The notes: generated from the sequence alone by a model not told the origin. A stretch of DNA of 64,000 nucleotides from Corynebacterium minutissimum (GCF_000805675.1 NZ_JSEF01000012.1:124001-188000); one strand, 5' to 3'; positions 44,640-55,739 are shown, counted from the stretch's first letter. Made by a program: numbers and translations.

Positions 44640-44670
44640 AAGCTAAACCCTCACACTGTGTGAGGGTCAA
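44640..44670 (-). promoter_or_regulatory. MerR-type promoter with 21-bp operator
   Basis: On the minus strand: -35 TTGACC (44670-44665), spacer of exactly 19 bp, -10 TAGCTT (44645-44640), then six bases to the ATG. The spacer is covered by a perfect inverted repeat, ACCCTCACAC / GTGTGAGGGT (44647-44656 and 44658-44667, one central base). A long 19-20 bp spacer with a palindrome inside is the hallmark of MerR-activated promoters. Confidence 0.85.
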
Positions 44671-44705
44671 GCGCTTGGTGAAAACTAATCCGAGGTGGTG
44701 AGGCT

Positions 44706-46070
44706 TTAATTTCGGAATCCGTGCACCGGAGCCGGAATGAAGCCACCGCGGTTAATGAAGGTGGAGTTGCCCACCTCATTAACCGGGATGACCGGGGCGT
44801 AGCCCAGTAGACCGCCGAAGTTGACCTCGTCGCCGGCCTGCGTGCCAGGGGCGGGGATAACACGCACAGCGGTTGTCTTATGGTTCATCACGCCGATGGC
44901 GGCTTCGTCCGCGATCATGCCGGCGATGGTCTCCGCAGAGGTATCGCCCGGGATAGCGATCATGTCGAGGCCCACCGAACAAATAGAAGTCATGGCTTCC
45001 AGCTTGTCGATGGAGATAGCGCCAGAGCGCACTGCATCGATCATGCCCTTGTCCTCAGAGACCGGAATGAAGGAACCAGACAATCCGCCCACGCGGGAAC
45101 AAGCCATCATGCCGCCCTTCTTGACGGCGTCGTTAAGCAGCGCCAATGCTGCCGTGGTGCCGTGCGTGCCCACCTGATCCAGGCCCATGTGCTCCAGGAT
45201 GTGTGCGACGGAGTCACCCAGCTCCGCGGTGGGAGCGAGGGAGAGGTCGATGATGCCGAAGGGAACACCGAGGCGCTCAGAAGCCATTTCACCCACGAGC
45301 TGGCCAGCGCGGGTGACCTTGAAGGCGGCTTTCTTGACCTCCTCGGCAACCTCGTTGAGCGTGGCGCCCTCGAGGGAACCGAGTGCGCGGTCGACTACGC
45401 CAGGACCGGAAACACCAACGGACACAACGCAGTCGGGCTCCTCGATGCCGTGGAAAGCGCCGGCCATGAAGGGGTTATCGCCGACGGAGTTGGAGAAGAT
45501 CACGAGCTTGGCGCAGCCGATGGCGCTACGGTCCTTGGTAAGCTCGGCTGCTTCCTTGATGATGCGCCCCATCTGTGCGGCCGCATTCATGTTGATGCCG
45601 GCGCGGGAGGAGGCGATGTTGACCGAGGAACAGACAAGGTTTGTCTCTGCCAGGGCTTCCGGGATGGAACGGATGAGCGCCTTTTCGGCGGTGGTAGCGC
45701 CCTTTTCAACGAGCGCAGAGTAGCCACCAACGAAGTCGACGCCAGTGGCGGCTGCCGCACGGTCCAGCGCGCGGGCGACGTCGACGGGGTTGCCGTCGAC
45801 ACCGGCCACGATGAGCGCGATAGGGGTCACGGAGATGCGCTTGTTGACGATCGGGATGCCGAGCTCGGCCTCGATCCCTTCGCACACCTCGACCAGTTGC
45901 GCGGCGCGGGAGGTCACGTGGTCGTAGACGGCTTCAGCCGTGGCTTCCATGGTGGGTCGCGTGCAGCCGAGCAGGGAAATACCCATGGTGACGGTGCGAA
46001 TATCGAGGCGGTATTTCTCGATCATTTCGATGGTGTCGAGAATACTGGCAGCATTGAAGCGATTAAGCAT
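44706..46070 (-). CDS. UPF0210 (PFL, DUF711) family protein
   Basis: A 454-residue conserved cytosolic protein of unknown biochemical role. Recognised by its start ([17 protein letters not shown]), the [21 protein letters not shown] segment and [17 protein letters not shown]. The family is distantly related to glycyl-radical folds but has no known glycyl radical site. It is always found next to a small ACT protein, as here (15 bases upstream), so the ACT protein probably senses a ligand for it. Confidence 0.9.
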   Translation of the reverse strand: MLNRFNAASILDTIEMIEKYRLDIRTVTMGISLLGCTRPTMEATAEAVYDHVTSRAAQLVEVCEGIEAELGIPIVNKRISVTPIALIVAGVDGNPVDVARALDRAAAATGVDFVGGYSALVEKGATTAEKALIRSIPEALAETNLVCSSVNIASSRAGINMNAAAQMGRIIKEAAELTKDRSAIGCAKLVIFSNSVGDNPFMAGAFHGIEEPDCVVSVGVSGPGVVDRALGSLEGATLNEVAEEVKKAAFKVTRAGQLVGEMASERLGVPFGIIDLSLAPTAELGDSVAHILEHMGLDQVGTHGTTAALALLNDAVKKGGMMACSRVGGLSGSFIPVSEDKGMIDAVRSGAISIDKLEAMTSICSVGLDMIAIPGDTSAETIAGMIADEAAIGVMNHKTTAVRVIPAPGTQAGDEVNFGGLLGYAPVIPVNEVGNSTFINRGGFIPAPVHGFRN

Positions 46071-46085
46071 GACTAGTTATCGTCC

Positions 46086-46355
46086 CTAGATCTCGTTCAT
46101 GGCAGTGAACAGCGCTTCCGACTGCACACGAATGGACTGTTTGGTGGACTCGCCCACGGCGTTCATACGGTCCTGGATCTCGCGGATGCTCACCTCATTC
46201 TCGTCGAATTCAACCCTCAGGATCATGGTGAAAAAGCCCGACATAAGAGTCTGCGAAACATCCACGATGTTGACGTTGAGCTCAGCGAGGGCAGTAGACA
46301 CGGACGCGATGATGCCGGTGCGATCGGCACCGGTGACAGTCATGATGGCAATCAT
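46086..46355 (-). CDS. ACT domain protein (UPF0237)
   Basis: An 89-residue stand-alone ACT domain (MIAIMTVTGADRTGIIASVS), the amino-acid-binding fold seen in metabolic regulators. It forms a two-gene unit with the UPF0210 gene. TACAAT at 46367-46362 (minus) lies six bases before the ATG with no ribosome site, so the transcript is probably leaderless. The ligand is unknown. Confidence 0.9.
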   Translation of the reverse strand: MIAIMTVTGADRTGIIASVSTALAELNVNIVDVSQTLMSGFFTMILRVEFDENEVSIREIQDRMNAVGESTKQSIRVQSEALFTAMNEI

Positions 46356-46434
46356 GATCTCATTGTATCCCGCGCGTTTTTAACACTGCCCAGGGGTCAT
46401 GCAGTGTGCCAGGAAGGCGCGTACGGTGGCGCAC

Positions 46435-47124
46435 ATGACTGATACGACAACTAACGCGCGTAAGAAAGTTCTCTACATTGGCGGCCACGGGAAGGTGGGA
46501 TTGCTGGCGGCGCCGAAACTTGTCGACGCCAACTTAGACGTCCACTCGCTTATCCGTAACCCCAACCAGGTTCCAGATATCGAGGCGAGTGGAGCCACAC
46601 CGGTTCTGCACGATCTCACTGAGATTTCCGAGGAACAGTGGGCTGAACTCCTCGGTGATTATGACGTCGTCGTATGGGGCGCTGGCAACGGTGGCCGCGC
46701 AGGCGCTGACGTAACCTGGGCCGTGGACCGCGATGCTGCGCTCGCATCGATTGCGGGTCTGGAGAAGCTTGCTGCCGCCGGCAAGAACACTCCGGCCTAC
46801 ATCATGATTTCCTACATGGGTGCCACGACGAATACCACCGATCCTGCGGACGAGAAGTGGTATGCCTACGTGGAGTCCAAGAAGGCCGTGGACAATAAGC
46901 TCAACTCCACTGACCTGAATTATCTTATCCTAGGCCCAGCTGCTCTCACTGAGGAGCCAGCGCAGGGCATTACCGCTGTCACGGATAATTCGCAGCGCAC
47001 TGCTGATATGAAGACATCGCGAGAATTGGTAGCCGAGGTTGTCGCCGAGGTAGCCTCTCGTGAGACTCTTCCGTCTTCTCCGCTGGAGTTCATCGACGGC
47101 GACGGCAGCGTCCAGGATATTTAG
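46435..47124 (+). CDS. NAD(P)-binding Rossmann-fold protein (atypical SDR)
   Basis: A 229-residue protein with an N-terminal dinucleotide-binding loop (YIGGHGKVG) and the SDR_a5-like NAD(P)H-binding layout; YxxxK appears as YAYVESKKA. The substrate is unknown. I chose the ATG at 46435 over 46399: TACGGT at 46422-46427 lies seven bases before it. Its stop overlaps the stop of the first array paralogue, on the other strand, by two to four bases. Confidence 0.85.
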   Translation: MTDTTTNARKKVLYIGGHGKVGLLAAPKLVDANLDVHSLIRNPNQVPDIEASGATPVLHDLTEISEEQWAELLGDYDVVVWGAGNGGRAGADVTWAVDRDAALASIAGLEKLAAAGKNTPAYIMISYMGATTNTTDPADEKWYAYVESKKAVDNKLNSTDLNYLILGPAALTEEPAQGITAVTDNSQRTADMKTSRELVAEVVAEVASRETLPSSPLEFIDGDGSVQDI

Positions 47125-47900
47125 CGCACCCAGTTCTGCTCTGCGAAGGAAAGAACTGCGTCTACCTGCTGCTTGGTGAGCCCGAGTCCAAACTGGGGCT
47201 TCGGGTTGGGTACGTCCACACGGTATCCAGCCACGTCCCAGCCATTATTGTGGGCGAAGTCTACGGTAGCTGTCTGTGGGCTGTCGGCTACCGCGAAGTT
47301 TTTCGCCTTTAGCCACGCTGGGTCCCTATAAATGAACTCGTACGTAGGAACCCTATGCATGGTTCCATCTGGCTGCAGCATCAAAAGCGGTGCGGTGTAG
47401 TAGTGCGTCACTGTGTCGCCGTCGTCCACCTGACGCACGTGGGCTAGCTCGCCAATGAGGACTGGGCGGTATTCGATCCACCCGTTTATCCACGCGTTAT
47501 CTGTGCTTTCTGCGATGCGGTTCAACGACTTCTTGCCACGGATAGAAGCGGCAACAATAAATGCTGTCAGTGCGATAAAGACCAGAAGGCATATAAGGAC
47601 GATGGGGCCTGTTGCCTTGGTCTCTGCCCATATCGCGTAAGCGGCAACAGCTATCGCGAGGCCGATGATGCCCACTGTTATGGCAAGAATTCCGGTGATG
47701 AGGCCAGTGGAATTCTTTTCCAGCAGGGCGCGTCCCGGGCTGGGGCCGGCGCCATCGATGATTTCGCGGACACCACTGCGATCCATATGTGGATTTGGCT
47801 GGGATACATCGGCTGTAGATTGTTGAGCTGCGAGAGTTCTCGGCACATGCGGCGAAAGCTTCAACTTGGTGCGCGGCAGAGTGATGGGTGACTGTGTCAT
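47121..47900 (-). CDS. Array paralogue 1: two-helix membrane protein of unknown function
   Basis: A 259-residue protein, first of four paralogues. Layout: cytosolic N terminus with SPITLPRTKLK and PHMDRSGVREIIDGAGPSPGR, two hydrophobic helices (about 66-89 and 96-118), then a soluble C-terminal domain of about 135 residues with NGWIEYRPVLIGEL, YYTAPLLMLQPDGT, ATVDFAHNNGWDVAGYRVD and a closing QQVDAVLSFAEQNWV. No catalytic motif, signal peptide or known domain is evident. I chose the ATG at 47900; TAGTGT (47913-47908) lies seven bases before it. Confidence 0.82.
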   Translation of the reverse strand: MTQSPITLPRTKLKLSPHVPRTLAAQQSTADVSQPNPHMDRSGVREIIDGAGPSPGRALLEKNSTGLITGILAITVGIIGLAIAVAAYAIWAETKATGPIVLICLLVFIALTAFIVAASIRGKKSLNRIAESTDNAWINGWIEYRPVLIGELAHVRQVDDGDTVTHYYTAPLLMLQPDGTMHRVPTYEFIYRDPAWLKAKNFAVADSPQTATVDFAHNNGWDVAGYRVDVPNPKPQFGLGLTKQQVDAVLSFAEQNWVR

Positions 47901-47985
47901 AGTTCGCACACTAACTGAGAAACCGGCTCATGCAATGCTGGATGGGGAGCGTCGCCGAGGAGACTCGGAGGATTAGCTCCGATTG

Positions 47986-48717
47986 CTAGGCATGTAGGGC
48001 AGCATTGAGGCCTGCCCGCACCTGATCTTTGGTGAGTCGGTGCGCGAAACCAGCTTCATTCAGCGGCTTGGTAGCGATGTGGCCTGCCAGGTACCAACCG
48101 TTCACTCGTTCAAACTTCGCGTCGTTTTCATCGTCGACCACCGCGATGCCCATCTGAGAAAATTCCATTGGCGTGTGATTGTCAGAAAAGACCTCAGTGG
48201 TGATGTCAAAGCTCGAGCCATCTCGGGAGAACAGTCGCGCTTTAGCCTGGTAGCAATACTCCGTCGGAGCATACTCATGTTTGACGGTGCCAGTGTTCCA
48301 GATTTCTCCAATTAGCGCTGGGTAGTACTCGATCCACCCGTTCTCCGCGGCCAAGCGAACCCGTTGCGCACCCCACGTGTTGCGTCGCACTGTCTGCCCG
48401 AGGTCGACCATTCCCGCAATGAACACGGCGACAAAGAACAATTTGGTAGCCCAGGAAATCACCGGGTGGCTGATGAAATCATTCTCCATGAACAGGGCAA
48501 TCGCCGACGCTCCGAGCACCAGCGAAAGGATGGTACGCCCCAGCAATGACTTCTTATTGAGAGCTGAGTTCCCTGGGAAGGGCCCGGTTGCGTATACAGC
48601 TCGCGCCACCACGGGTGTTGCGGGTGCCGGATTAGGCGAGGACACAGACCGCTTGCTTTTCGGAATAATTCGGTCAGAATAAAAAAAGGCTCTGGAAGTC
48701 GAACGGTGCGAGTACAT
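47986..48717 (-). CDS. Array paralogue 2 (most divergent): two-helix membrane protein
   Basis: A 243-residue protein related to its three neighbours but diverged: the N terminus lacks the LPRTK and DxSGxRE segments and is instead rich in serine and arginine. It keeps the two hydrophobic helices (about 58-75 and 85-105), NGWIEYYPALIGEI, the VNGWYLAGH segment and a C-terminal LTKDQVRAGLNAAL. TAGTAT (48731-48726) lies eight bases before the ATG, inside the end of paralogue 3. Function unknown. Confidence 0.75.
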   Translation of the reverse strand: MYSHRSTSRAFFYSDRIIPKSKRSVSSPNPAPATPVVARAVYATGPFPGNSALNKKSLLGRTILSLVLGASAIALFMENDFISHPVISWATKLFFVAVFIAGMVDLGQTVRRNTWGAQRVRLAAENGWIEYYPALIGEIWNTGTVKHEYAPTEYCYQAKARLFSRDGSSFDITTEVFSDNHTPMEFSQMGIAVVDDENDAKFERVNGWYLAGHIATKPLNEAGFAHRLTKDQVRAGLNAALHA

Positions 48718-48732
48718 CCTGGGGCATACTAC

Positions 48733-49512
48733 CTACTTCACCCATGAGTTTTCGGCGAAAGTCAAGACAGCCTCCACTTGCTCCTTGCTGAGGCCGTGTT
48801 GAAGCACGGGCGTGGGGTTGGGATCGTCAGCTCGGTATGCCACGACATGCCAACCGTTGTTGTGGTTGAAATCGACGGTGGCAACCAGTGGGCCATCCGC
48901 CACGGTGAATCCGCGCATCTTCAGCCAATTGGGATTCCCGCTCCTGAATTCAGCGCTATGCGCTTTCGGCATCGAGCCATCCGGCTGAAGAACGAGTAGT
49001 GGAGCTTTGTAGAAATGATCTGTTGAGTCGTCACTCCTCCTGCGGCGATGCAACACCAATTCCCCGATGAGTGCCGGCCGGTATTCAATCCATCCGTTTT
49101 TCCAAGCAGCGGCCATGCGCTTGGCTCTCTGCCTTTCACTGCGCACGAGGAAGATGGCAAGCCACAAAAATAAGACAGCTAACACCACGGTAATGGGAAG
49201 GCCGTATAGGAGACCGCTGTCAATCCCCTCCTGACTTCCACCCAACAAAAGGGTGACGAACCCGATACCGGATGCGAGAACAGCGGCGATTACGCCGAAG
49301 AAACCAAAGACGAAGCCAAAGAGCGTATCGTGGACGCTAGCGCGCCCTGGGGGCAAGCCGGTGGAATCAATGGCCTCCCTGATACCGCTGCGGTCGATCT
49401 CTTGCCTTGGCTGAGAATCATGGGTTTCGGATTCCTTGGGAGCGAGGGATTCCGGGAACCTACCTGAGATTTTTAGCTTCGTGCGCGGAAACCGGATGGG
49501 AGAGTGAGTCAT
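48733..49512 (-). CDS. Array paralogue 3: two-helix membrane protein
   Basis: A 259-residue protein, closest to paralogue 1 in layout: SPIRFPRTKLKISGR and QEIDRSGIREAIDSTGLPPGR at the N terminus, two hydrophobic helices (about 70-92 and 98-122), then NGWIEYRPALIGEL, FYKAPLLVLQPDGS, ATVDFNHNNGWHVVAYRAD and QVEAVLTFAENSWV. TAACCT (49525-49520) lies seven bases before the ATG. No recognised domain. Confidence 0.82.
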   Translation of the reverse strand: MTHSPIRFPRTKLKISGRFPESLAPKESETHDSQPRQEIDRSGIREAIDSTGLPPGRASVHDTLFGFVFGFFGVIAAVLASGIGFVTLLLGGSQEGIDSGLLYGLPITVVLAVLFLWLAIFLVRSERQRAKRMAAAWKNGWIEYRPALIGELVLHRRRRSDDSTDHFYKAPLLVLQPDGSMPKAHSAEFRSGNPNWLKMRGFTVADGPLVATVDFNHNNGWHVVAYRADDPNPTPVLQHGLSKEQVEAVLTFAENSWVK

Positions 49513-49541
49513 ACCTCACAGGTTAGCGGTAGTGAAACCCT

Positions 49542-49622
49542 GTGGGCTATGTACAACAGGCCTTGAGGGGAGCAATACCCGTCAATACTGCGTGCGAGAC
49601 CTGGCACCTAGTGGGCTATGTA
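49542..49622. repeat. 12-bp direct repeat flanking the gap between paralogues 3 and 4
   Basis: GTGGGCTATGTA occurs at 49542-49553 and 49611-49622. The second copy includes the last codons and stop of paralogue 4 (minus strand), so the first may be a trace of an older duplicated gene end. Confidence 0.6.
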
Positions 49623-50407
49623 ATCCATCGCTGTTCGGCAAAGCGGAGAATGGCATCGATTTGCTTGGTGGATAATCCACAGGGGATTTCTGCCTCTGAG
49701 ACCTGGCTATCGGTACGGTACGCGGCGACGATCCACCCATTGTTGCGGGTGGAATCAACCGTTGCTGCGCGGGAAGCCTCTGACAAGGCAGCGCCCCGTG
49801 ACTTTAGTGCGTTTGGATAGTTGGCACGGAACTCGCCGGACGTTGCGTTCGAGAAAGAGCCGTCTGGCTGAAGAATGAGCAGCGGCGCGGAGTAATAGTA
49901 ATGGGTCCTCTCATTCTTTTCCGAGCCTTCGGTCTTGCTGCTCAAGTAAACAAGCTCACCGATAAGCGCGGGCCGGTATTCAATCCAGCCGTTTCGCCAC
50001 GCTGTACGAAGACGCCGAGCACTGCCAATCGCTGTGAGGACGTTCCACACTCCGAGCCCCACAAAGAATAGGCCAAAGAGGCAGCCGAACACTGGGATCA
50101 AAGCAAATGGATCGAAACCAGAATGGGGGCTGTTCCGGGGCCCAAGACCACTAGTGAGGAAAGAAAACGTCACGCTACTAATGATCAGACCAACGAGAGC
50201 TATTGGGAACCAGACGGCGATGTCACCGAACTTAAGACGCCCGGGTTGAGGACCAGCATCCGCTATTACCTCACGTAAACCCGACGTATCGACGTGCGGG
50301 TTTGGTTGTGCATCGTGGGCGCGAGCTTGCACAGGGACAAGCCTTGTCTTGTCACCTAAGTAGATGTCGAACCTTGCACGAGGAAGGCACATGGGAATGT
50401 GGTCCAT
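49616..50407 (-). CDS. Array paralogue 4: two-helix membrane protein
   Basis: A 263-residue protein with the same order of segments: IPMCLPRARFDIY and PHVDTSGLREVIADAGPQPGR, two hydrophobic helices (about 65-88 and 105-126), NGWIEYRPALIGEL, HYYYSAPLLILQPDGS, TRNNGWIVAAYRTD and QIDAILRFAEQRWI. TACACT (50420-50415) lies seven bases before the ATG. It is the copy nearest acnR and its C-terminal domain is as well kept as in paralogues 1 and 3, so all appear to be under selection. Confidence 0.82.
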   Translation of the reverse strand: MDHIPMCLPRARFDIYLGDKTRLVPVQARAHDAQPNPHVDTSGLREVIADAGPQPGRLKFGDIAVWFPIALVGLIISSVTFSFLTSGLGPRNSPHSGFDPFALIPVFGCLFGLFFVGLGVWNVLTAIGSARRLRTAWRNGWIEYRPALIGELVYLSSKTEGSEKNERTHYYYSAPLLILQPDGSFSNATSGEFRANYPNALKSRGAALSEASRAATVDSTRNNGWIVAAYRTDSQVSEAEIPCGLSTKQIDAILRFAEQRWIT

Positions 50408-50470
50408 GCCTCACAGTGTAGCGAGGGCTAGCGGTCCATCAGGCTGCCATCAGGAGACACAATTCCTCAA

Positions 50471-51040
50471 CTAGTGGGCACGCGTTCCACGGATTGTCTG
50501 CTCAACCAACAAAAGAACCTGCTCCAAGTTCGACGTGTCACCAAGTGCGAGGCGGTTAATGAACCCATCCATGAACGTTTCTAGATAGGTCACCAAGGTG
50601 TCGATGGAGACATCGTCGCGTAGCCGGCCCTTCTCAGCATTGGATTCCAAGCGGGCGCGCACGGCTTTGCCAAGGACTTCCTGCTCCTCGCGCCAGCGAG
50701 TGGCAAAGGAAGGATCGGTGCGCAGCATTGAAGTCACCTCAAGGCGGGTGGCGAGCCATTCGTGGCGTTCCGGGTGGCGGAGCATTTCGCTCATCACCTC
50801 GACCAGACCGTTGTTTGCCACGACCTCCGCCTCCCGGGCGGCATCCTCCCGAGCCAGCGCGAGGAAGAGCGATTCCTTATCACCGAAGTGGTGGAAGATG
50901 GCGCCTCGCGACTTTCCGGTGGCCTCTTCCAATCGGCGGACTGTCGCGCCTTCATAGCCATACTCAGCGAAACATTTTCTCGCCCCGACGAGGATGTCGT
51001 TACGGCGGCGGTTGAGCTCGGAATCGCTCATAATCGGCAT
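50471..51040 (-). CDS. acnR: TetR family repressor of aconitase, AcnR
   Basis: A 189-residue TetR regulator. The N-terminal helix-turn-helix (GYEGATVRRLEEATGKSRGAI followed by FHHFGDKE) is nearly identical to C. glutamicum AcnR, which represses acn. I chose the ATG at 51040, with AAGGAG upstream, rather than 51031 or the longer frame from 51133. It lies directly downstream of acn on the same strand, as in C. glutamicum and mycobacteria (Rv1474c). A matching operator is present before acn. Confidence 0.93.
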   Translation of the reverse strand: MPIMSDSELNRRRNDILVGARKCFAEYGYEGATVRRLEEATGKSRGAIFHHFGDKESLFLALAREDAAREAEVVANNGLVEVMSEMLRHPERHEWLATRLEVTSMLRTDPSFATRWREEQEVLGKAVRARLESNAEKGRLRDDVSIDTLVTYLETFMDGFINRLALGDTSNLEQVLLLVEQTIRGTRAH

Positions 51041-51160
51041 GGCTGGACAATCTCCTTGGAAGGAAGCGCGGCACGAATCTGCCGCAACGATAGCGGGTAC
51101 GGGAGGGGAACCGAGTAGTGAAATACATTCCAACGACTCGGTAAATGGAAAGCTTTGTGG

Positions 51161-51240
51161 ATAAAGAAAGGCCAGCCAGCACTCAAATTGTTGCTAGCTG
51201 GCCTTCCGCTGAGCTATGCAGAGCCCACCTCGTGGGCTCT
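51161..51240 (-). terminator. Two tandem hairpins downstream of acn
   Basis: Immediately after acn, AGAGCCCAC (51220-51228) pairs with GTGGGCTCT (51232-51240), nine bp with a three-base loop. Further on, AAGGCCAGC (51168-51176) pairs with GCTGGCCTT (51197-51205), extended by five more pairs, and is followed on the minus strand by TTTCTTTAT. The second is a proper terminator separating acn from acnR. Confidence 0.8.
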
Positions 51241-51259
51241 CACAGCGGTCTGAGCCTCT

Positions 51260-54088
<2,829 letters not shown>

Positions 54089-54242
54089 TCCTTGCTTTTC
54101 GCTTGTGGGTTGTCGAACACTTATCTAAGGTCCATCGAGCTCATCGAGGCCGTGCCGACGTCCGGGGACTGTGGCACATCGACGTTCTCAGAACGCGAAG
54201 GTTCCTTGTCCATTGTAGAGGCTGGAACCCACGGTTGGTGCC

Positions 54243-54265
54243 ACTATAACAGTACGCGCGTTCTG
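54243..54265 (-). promoter_or_regulatory. AcnR-type operator and -10 box before acn
   Basis: On the minus strand positions 54265-54250 read CAGAACGCGCGTACTG, which fits the AcnR consensus of C. glutamicum as I recall it (CAGNAC, four bases ending in C, GTACTG) at every fixed position. TATAGT (54248-54243) follows directly and can be the -10 box. The site is 162 bases before the acn start. Confidence 0.8.
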
Positions 54266-54358
54266 TTTCATCCATTTCGGGGGTACCGGCGCGTCACCCA
54301 CCCTCATCCTGTACTTGCGGGCTTAGGCTCGAGGCTGCACAACAGTAAGGAGTACTCC

Positions 54359-54865
54359 ATGATCCCGGCTGGCGTAGATGTAGATGACATCGCCGAGCAA
54401 CTCTCGGACGATGGGGTCGCCTTCTCCAACCCCGAGCTCGCGCTTGACGACGCCCTCCAGGAACCCATCGCCGCCTCCCTTCATCCCGATCATGGGGTAG
54501 CGGTTGTCGACGTATTCCCGGAGAAGATTCCAGATCTCCGCGACCTTGCAACCACTCTTCAAGAAAAGACCGGCCTAGACACTGTCATCCTTCAAGCACC
54601 TATGAAGGTGTCGGTTGTGAGCGATTCCTATGACCGTGCCGCTATTGAAGCGGGCGAGGATTCCCTGCCGACAGGCCTCGATCAGGTCACACTGGTGAAC
54701 GACTTCTATGCCACGGCAGATGATTTCTCAGTCCCGTGGGTTTGCATCGTTGGAATATTTTTCTGCCTCGCAGCGTTGGCTGCCTTCACCGCATTCCGCC
54801 ACGCGGCTCGACAAGCTCCCGCAACGAAACCGGCCACTGATGTCGTTGAGGCTCCGGTGGGCTAG
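54359..54865 (+). CDS. Rv1476-like membrane protein (DUF6676 type)
   Basis: A 168-residue protein with a soluble N-terminal domain of about 120 residues and one hydrophobic helix near the C terminus (about 124-144), followed by a short polar tail. No signal peptide. Position between acn and the NlpC/P60 gene is that of Rv1476 in M. tuberculosis, where it precedes ripA. The ATG at 54359 has TAAGGAG at 54346-54352; the frame is open upstream to 54092 but that part lacks family features. Possibly it acts with the downstream hydrolase. Confidence 0.82.
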   Translation: MIPAGVDVDDIAEQLSDDGVAFSNPELALDDALQEPIAASLHPDHGVAVVDVFPEKIPDLRDLATTLQEKTGLDTVILQAPMKVSVVSDSYDRAAIEAGEDSLPTGLDQVTLVNDFYATADDFSVPWVCIVGIFFCLAALAAFTAFRHAARQAPATKPATDVVEAPVG

Positions 54866-54923
54866 CCGGGCCACTAGGCCTACTCAATCCGCGGCGTCCA
54901 CCGTCACTTCTCCGGCCAACCAA

Positions 54924-54945
54924 AGAGGGGGTAATTGCCCCCTCT
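54924..54945 (+). terminator. Terminator-like hairpin after the Rv1476-like gene
   Basis: AGAGGGGG (54924-54931) pairs with CCCCCTCT (54938-54945) around a six-base loop. No T-run follows, so strength is uncertain. Confidence 0.6.
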
Positions 54946-55671
54946 GAGACTCGTGGAAATCTGCCTCCTGAAGCGAGCGGCAGCACGCGCCCGCAGATGC
55001 CCACCGAGCCTCCGATTCGGGCACCCTAGGTTTGGCCTGAGGGCCCTCTGTACGGAAGCCTCTGGCACGCTCAGATGACGGCGTCACGGTCGTTTAAAGG
55101 GGGTCTGTGGCAGGTAGTAAAGAGGTCTCAATAGCCCATAAACGAACTACCTGGTGGCTCGATTGAAAAAAATGGGAGAAGGGTAGGGAAGTGGTGGAAG
55201 TCAACCACTAAGACTTTACTTTGGCCCTGGGGGAGTGGTTGGGGCTTGGAGAAGTGATTCTGCGCTCAGTCTCATTGACGGCGTCTAAGTGGCCCGAGAT
55301 AAGGCGCGTCGTGGCGCCGGATCTGTGCCACCTGAAAGGGTCTGAGTTGTCGCCGCGAAAGCTTTGATCTGAGGGGCTCAGGTAAAGCCCTGGGGAGGAA
55401 TTCAGTTGCCCAGATGTGACCTTGAAGCGTTGAACGTCGACCTGGTTGTGAAGGCCTCAACCATCGCCACATGGCGACGAAATCGCACGGAACAAGTGCC
55501 GTCGATTTTGAGGGAAGTTGGGTGCGGCCAGAAAACGGGGACAAGCCCTGAACCTTGTCTTGTGGTTGCCGCGTTGAACGCTTCTGAGTGCCTGTCGAAA
55601 TGTGTGGCTAGACGTCGGCTAACCCACTTTGGCCCGCGGCGCGTCGCCGAGGAGAGGGCGCGTTACGCATT
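54946..55671. other. Long region without a convincing gene
   Basis: No frame here has family features, a good start context or codon use like the neighbours. Several hairpins are visible: CAGGTAGT 55111-55118 with ACTACCTG 55146-55153; TCGCCA 55464-55469 with TGGCGA 55472-55477; and AAATCG-ACGG 55480-55490 with CCGT-CGATTT 55499-55508. Whether these are structured RNAs or decayed DNA cannot be settled by eye. Confidence 0.5.
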
Positions 55672-55706
55672 AGTGATAAACATCACAGTCACACGTTGGT
55701 AACGAA
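55672..55706 (+). promoter_or_regulatory. Adjacent GlxR-like and MtrA-like sites
   Basis: AGTGATAAACATCACA (55672-55687) matches the arms of the CRP-type GlxR consensus (TGTGA-N6-TCACA) in nine of ten positions. It is followed without gap by GTCACACG-TTG-GTAACGAA (55688-55706), two eight-base direct repeats with a three-base spacer, like MtrA response-regulator sites. MtrA controls cell-wall hydrolases in corynebacteria and mycobacteria. The sites lie about 900 bases before the NlpC/P60 start. Assignments are by eye. Confidence 0.5.
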
Positions 55707-55739
55707 ATCGTTGCAGGTTAGGTACTCCTGTAAGGCTCT

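Noticed and set aside
55406..55702. 98-residue frame in the gene-free region
   Set aside because: Composition unlike the neighbours, no ribosome site, overlaps hairpins and the putative regulatory sites.
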